64,000 nt of DNA from Cryobacterium zongtaii (lineage in GTDB: Bacteria > Actinomycetota > Actinomycetes > Actinomycetales > Microbacteriaceae). The stretch covers positions 62,001 to 126,000 of the forward strand of contig NZ_PPXD01000015.1 in the NCBI RefSeq assembly GCF_002909375.1. Direction: 5' to 3'. The notes beneath the pieces are model-generated. The model was not told where the DNA came from. It did no database searches and saw only the letters and a list, made by a program, of their open reading frames with translations. Below are positions 61,259 through 64,000 of the stretch, in pieces; the stretch's first letter is position 1, and each line of letters begins with the position of its first letter. Position numbers and translations under genes: made by a program.

Positions 61259-61867
61259 CTAGCCGTCCTCGGCAATCGTGTCCTTGATCAGGGTTTCCAG
61301 GATGGACGGCGAGTTGACCTGGCCGAGGATGCGCGCGGCGACCCGTCCAGAGGAGTCCAGCACCAGGGTGGTCGGCACGGCGTTCGGGGGGATGCTGCCG
61401 CTGAAGGCGAGCTGCAGGCCGCCGTCGTCGACATCCATCACCGATGGGTAGCTGATCTCGTAGCTTTCGTTGAAGGCGATGGCGCTGGGCGCCTGGTCGC
61501 GCACGTTCACACCGAGGAAGCTGGCGCCCTGGCCGGCGAACTCCTCGCTGATCGTCTTGAGGTCCGGGGCCTCGGCGCGGCAGGGGGCGCAGCTGGCGTA
61601 CCAGAAGTTGACCACGAGGACCTCGCCTGCGTAGTCGGCAGAGCTGACCGTGGAGCCGTCCTCGAGGGTGCCGTCGAAGACGACGGACTCGCCGCGATCT
61701 TCGGCGGCGATTTCGGTGACGCTGCCGTCGCCGGCGATGTAGCCCTTGCCGCTGCCTTCACGGTACTGCGCGGCGAGCGGGTCGTCGCTGGTGCACCCGG
61801 TCAGCACGAGGCCGAGGCTGACGAGGCCGATCAGGGCGGCAGGAATCAGACGTGGTCGGCGACTCAC
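61259..61867 (-). CDS. Thioredoxin-like lipoprotein (ResA/TlpA)
   Basis: 202-residue extracytoplasmic thioredoxin-fold protein that reduces the heme-binding cysteines of apocytochrome c. The signal peptide ends in a lipobox (VLTGC). The active site is CAPC within WYASCAPCRAEAPDLK, and the cis-proline region is PPNAVPTTLVLD. The stop is 2 bp before ccdA, and its ATG overlaps the phosphatase stop by 4 nt. Confidence 0.93.
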   Translation of the reverse strand: MSRRPRLIPAALIGLVSLGLVLTGCTSDDPLAAQYREGSGKGYIAGDGSVTEIAAEDRGESVVFDGTLEDGSTVSSADYAGEVLVVNFWYASCAPCRAEAPDLKTISEEFAGQGASFLGVNVRDQAPSAIAFNESYEISYPSVMDVDDGGLQLAFSGSIPPNAVPTTLVLDSSGRVAARILGQVNSPSILETLIKDTIAEDG

Positions 61868-62508
61868 ACTGCACCTACATCGTTGGCCGGCACCAGAAGG
61901 GCGGCGGCGGGACTCGCATAGCCGACCTCGGCGGGCACATTGTCGCGCAACGACAGCGTGGTAATGCTGGACAGGTCACAGCGGCGTTTGCGCGGGTCGT
62001 GGGCGAGGCGTTCGTGGGCCAGGGTGCGGTGCACCATCCAGATCGGCAGCTGGTGGCTGACCAGAACGACGTCACCGTCGTCGACCGAATGGAAGGCATC
62101 GTCGATGGCGGCGAGCATCCGAGCAGAGATGGACGCGAAAGGCTCGCCCCAACTGGGCCGGGCAGGGTTGATCAGGCTGGGCCAGGTGCGCGGGTCGCGC
62201 AGGGCGCCGCCGGGGCCGCGCATCCTCTTGCCCTCGAAGCGGTTGGCGGGCTCGATGATGCGCTCGTCGAGGTGGATGGGCAGACCGAAGGCCGCCATGA
62301 TCGGGGCTGCCGACTCCTGGGTGCGCTGCAACGGCGAGGCGATGATCCGCCCCACGGGGCGCCCACGCTCGACGAGGTCTGCGGCAGCCGCCTCGGCCAT
62401 CCGCTGCCCCAAATCGGACAGCCGAAAGCCGGGAAGTCTGCCGTAAAGCACGCGCTCGGGGTTAAAAACCTCACCGTGCCGCACGAGATGTACCTGGCTA
62501 GCTACCAC
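61864..62508 (-). CDS. Histidine phosphatase family protein
   Basis: 214-residue phosphoglycerate mutase-like phosphatase. The RHG motif HLVRHGEVFNPERVLYG carries the phospho-histidine, and the second Arg/His sites are IIASPLQRTQESAAPI and VVLVSHQLPIWM. Homologues in this position are common in actinobacteria beside the cytochrome c maturation genes; the substrate is unknown. It starts the five-gene operon. The GTG at 62508 follows TAGACT by 7 nt. Confidence 0.9.
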   Translation of the reverse strand: MVASQVHLVRHGEVFNPERVLYGRLPGFRLSDLGQRMAEAAAADLVERGRPVGRIIASPLQRTQESAAPIMAAFGLPIHLDERIIEPANRFEGKRMRGPGGALRDPRTWPSLINPARPSWGEPFASISARMLAAIDDAFHSVDDGDVVLVSHQLPIWMVHRTLAHERLAHDPRKRRCDLSSITTLSLRDNVPAEVGYASPAAALLVPANDVGAV

Positions 62509-62515
62509 ACGCTCC

Positions 62516-62521
62516 AGTCTA
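62516..62521 (-). promoter_or_regulatory. -10 hexamer TAGACT, leaderless phosphatase-resA-ccdA-resB-ccsB operon
   Basis: TAGACT on the minus strand ends 7 nt before the GTG at 62508. Confidence 0.6.
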
Positions 62522-62560
62522 CGGAGAGGTCACCCGCGAATTCGCCGAGAGCTGTGCGGC

Positions 62561-62566
62561 TAAACT
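62561..62566 (+). promoter_or_regulatory. -10 hexamer TAAACT, leaderless aspS
   Basis: TAAACT ends 6 nt before the GTG at 62573. The AGGGG just before the GTG is too close to act as a Shine-Dalgarno site. Confidence 0.6.
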
Positions 62567-62572
62567 CAGGGG

Positions 62573-63901
62573 GTGAATGCGCGCGTACTGATCAAGAACC
62601 TTGCTGCCCTCGACGACGGTCTCGTTTCCGTGTCCGGATGGGTTGAAACCGTCCGAGACCAGAAGAAGGTGCAATTCGTCGTCTTGCGCGACGAATCCGG
62701 CGCCGTGCAGCTGGTCAATCCACGCACCACGGATGCCGAGGGTGTCGTCGTCGACGACGAGCCGGCGACCACCATCTCCGGCCTGTCCCAGGGCAGTTTC
62801 GTCACCGTGACCGGGCAGCTCAAGCACGACGAGCGCGTCAAGCTCGGCGGCATCGAGATCAAGCTGGCGTCCCTCGAGGTCGTCACCCTCGCCATCCCGG
62901 AGACCCCGATCGCGGCAGACTCCAGTCTGGACAAGCGTATGGACTGGCGCTTCCTCGACCTGCGCCAGCCCAAGGCGAGCCTCATCTTCCGCATCCAGAC
63001 CACGTTCGAGCACGCCCTGCGCACGTACTGGATCGAGCACGACTTCATCGAGCTGCACACCCCGAAGCTGATGGCCAGCGCGAGCGAGTCCCGCGCCGAG
63101 CTGTTCGAGGTGGAGTACTTCGACCGCAAGGCCTACCTGGCGCAGAGCCCGCAGTTCTTCAAGCAGATGGCGCAGTCCGCAGGTTTCGGCAAGATCTTCG
63201 AGGTGGGGCCGGCGTTCCGGGCCGACCCGTCGTTCACCAGCCGGCACGCCACCGAGTTCACCAGCGTTGACTCGGAGATCAGTTGGATCGACAGCCACGA
63301 AGACGTCATGCAGCTGCACGAGGACCTGCTCGTGGCCGCGTTCACCGCGGTGAAGGCCAAGCACGGCGAGGAGGTGCTCGCGCTGTTCGGCGTCGAGGTC
63401 ACCGTGCCGAGCACGCCGTTCCCGCGCATCCCGCTGGCCGAGGCCAAGGAGATCGTCAAGAGCCGCGGCTACGAGGTTCCCCGCGATGACGACGACATGG
63501 ACCCCGAGGGCGAGCGCCAGATCGCGGCATACGTCGCCGAGACCTACGGGCACGAGTTCGTGTTCCTCACCGACTACGCGTCGAGCATCCGCCCGTTCTA
63601 TCACATGCGCCACGAGGGCGACGCGAGCCTGACCAACAGCTACGACCTGATCTTCAACGGCACCGAGATCTCCACCGGCGCGCAGCGTGAGCACCGCATC
63701 GACGTTCTCGTCGAGCAGGCCGTGGAGAAGGGTCTCGACCCGGCCGAGATCGCGGGTTACCTGGACTTCTTCCGTTACGGGGTACCGTCGCACGGTGGCT
63801 TCGGCATGGGCCTGGCCCGCGTGCTGATGCTGATGCTGCACCAGGCATCCATCCGCGAGGTCACCTACCTGTTCCGCGGGCCGACCCGCCTGGAGCCGTA
63901 A
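62573..63901 (+). CDS. aspS: Aspartyl-tRNA synthetase, archaeal-type (probably non-discriminating)
   Basis: 442-residue class II synthetase. The OB-fold anticodon domain (VSVSGWVETVRDQKKVQFVVLR) precedes a catalytic core with DWRFLDLRQPKASLIFRIQT (motif 1), EVGPAFRADPSFTSRHATEFTSVD (motif 2, shown in part: FRADPSFTSRH) and GGFGMGLARVLMLML (motif 3). The bacterial GAD insertion is absent, so it is ~150 residues shorter than bacterial AspRS. This archaeal form often also charges tRNA-Asn with Asp for GatCAB. Confidence 0.94.
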   Translation: MNARVLIKNLAALDDGLVSVSGWVETVRDQKKVQFVVLRDESGAVQLVNPRTTDAEGVVVDDEPATTISGLSQGSFVTVTGQLKHDERVKLGGIEIKLASLEVVTLAIPETPIAADSSLDKRMDWRFLDLRQPKASLIFRIQTTFEHALRTYWIEHDFIELHTPKLMASASESRAELFEVEYFDRKAYLAQSPQFFKQMAQSAGFGKIFEVGPAFRADPSFTSRHATEFTSVDSEISWIDSHEDVMQLHEDLLVAAFTAVKAKHGEEVLALFGVEVTVPSTPFPRIPLAEAKEIVKSRGYEVPRDDDDMDPEGERQIAAYVAETYGHEFVFLTDYASSIRPFYHMRHEGDASLTNSYDLIFNGTEISTGAQREHRIDVLVEQAVEKGLDPAEIAGYLDFFRYGVPSHGGFGMGLARVLMLMLHQASIREVTYLFRGPTRLEP

Positions 63902-63919
63902 CCCCTACTCCCGCTCGCG

Positions 63920-63957
63920 AAAGTCGCGCCTGTCTCACGGACAGGCGCGACTTTTCG
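63920..63957 (+). terminator. Rho-independent terminator after aspS
   Basis: Perfect 15-bp stem AAAGTCGCGCCTGTC / GACAGGCGCGACTTT (63920-63934, 63940-63954) with a TCACG loop and a TTTTC tail. Confidence 0.92.
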
Positions 63958-64000
63958 TTAAGACCAAACCTTTTCCGGGGTGGGGCCGAACCACCTGCAT
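63958..64000. other. Window end, nothing identified
   Basis: The last ~43 bases after the aspS terminator hold no recognisable feature. Confidence 0.5.

Overview
The window is about 64 kb of high-GC chromosome from an actinobacterium, most likely a member of the Microbacteriaceae close to Cryobacterium. That placement is inference. It rests on GTG/TTG starts, strong C/G third-position bias, an acidic N-terminal extension on NusG, an archaeal-type (non-GAD) aspartyl-tRNA synthetase, a menaquinone pathway, a CcsB/ResB cytochrome c system, and a sigma factor beside small proteins of a type I recall from Microbacteriaceae. I see no rRNA, prophage, insertion sequence or CRISPR array. The gene order is that of a compact core chromosome with a few sugar-uptake and accessory modules.

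Layout. 1-2671 (-): tRNA-Trp, secE, nusG, rplK and rplA (cut by the window edge). 2823-8727: an aminotransferase, a one-pass membrane protein, then an ABC-2 exporter with a NarL-type two-component system. 8933-11019 (-): murB with a HadA/HadB-like MaoC pair. 11084-14273: a GNAT acetyltransferase and the methionine importer metNIQ. 14422-16010: a HEAT-repeat protein, an SGNH hydrolase with an apparent ACG start, and a 53-aa membrane protein. 16102-19357 (-): an uncharacterised three-gene cluster (atypical acyl-CoA dehydrogenase, PIG-L deacetylase fused to a methyltransferase, glycosyltransferase). 19864-27642: a beta-glucosidase with a sugar ABC importer, a divergent LacI regulator, and an internally deleted Gfo/Idh oxidoreductase. 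27769-28842: an unrecognised protein and tRNA-Met and tRNA-Thr. 28896-36589: a maltodextrin module (GH13 enzyme, malG/malF/malE-type importer, divergent alpha-glucosidase). 36720-43047: a small alarmone synthetase, an M23 peptidase, an IMPase-like phosphatase, tRNA-Tyr, a second LacI regulator, a YajQ protein and an alpha/beta hydrolase. 43062-57686: ferredoxin-NADP reductase and most of the menaquinone pathway (polyprenyl synthase, menG, menF, menD, menA, menE, menB, menC), interrupted by small membrane proteins and a sigma-factor operon. 57836-63901: a cytochrome c maturation operon (phosphatase, ResA-like, CcdA, ResB, CcsB) and aspS.

How the genes fit together. The two sugar modules each have a binding protein, two permeases and a cytoplasmic glycosidase but no ATPase, so a shared ATPase elsewhere (MsiK-type) is expected. 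The quinone and cytochrome c genes together describe assembly of a menaquinone-based respiratory chain. The window also shows a recurring promoter layout: at least 16 genes on both strands have a TANNNT hexamer exactly 6-7 nt before the start codon, as expected for leaderless mRNAs. Two copies of an ATGCGGGTGGC/GCCACCCGCAT palindrome and an imperfect 73-nt-period repeat lie between genes. The least explained parts are the ACAD/PIG-L-methyltransferase/glycosyltransferase cluster, the sigma factor coupled to small unknown proteins, and the intergenic palindromes.
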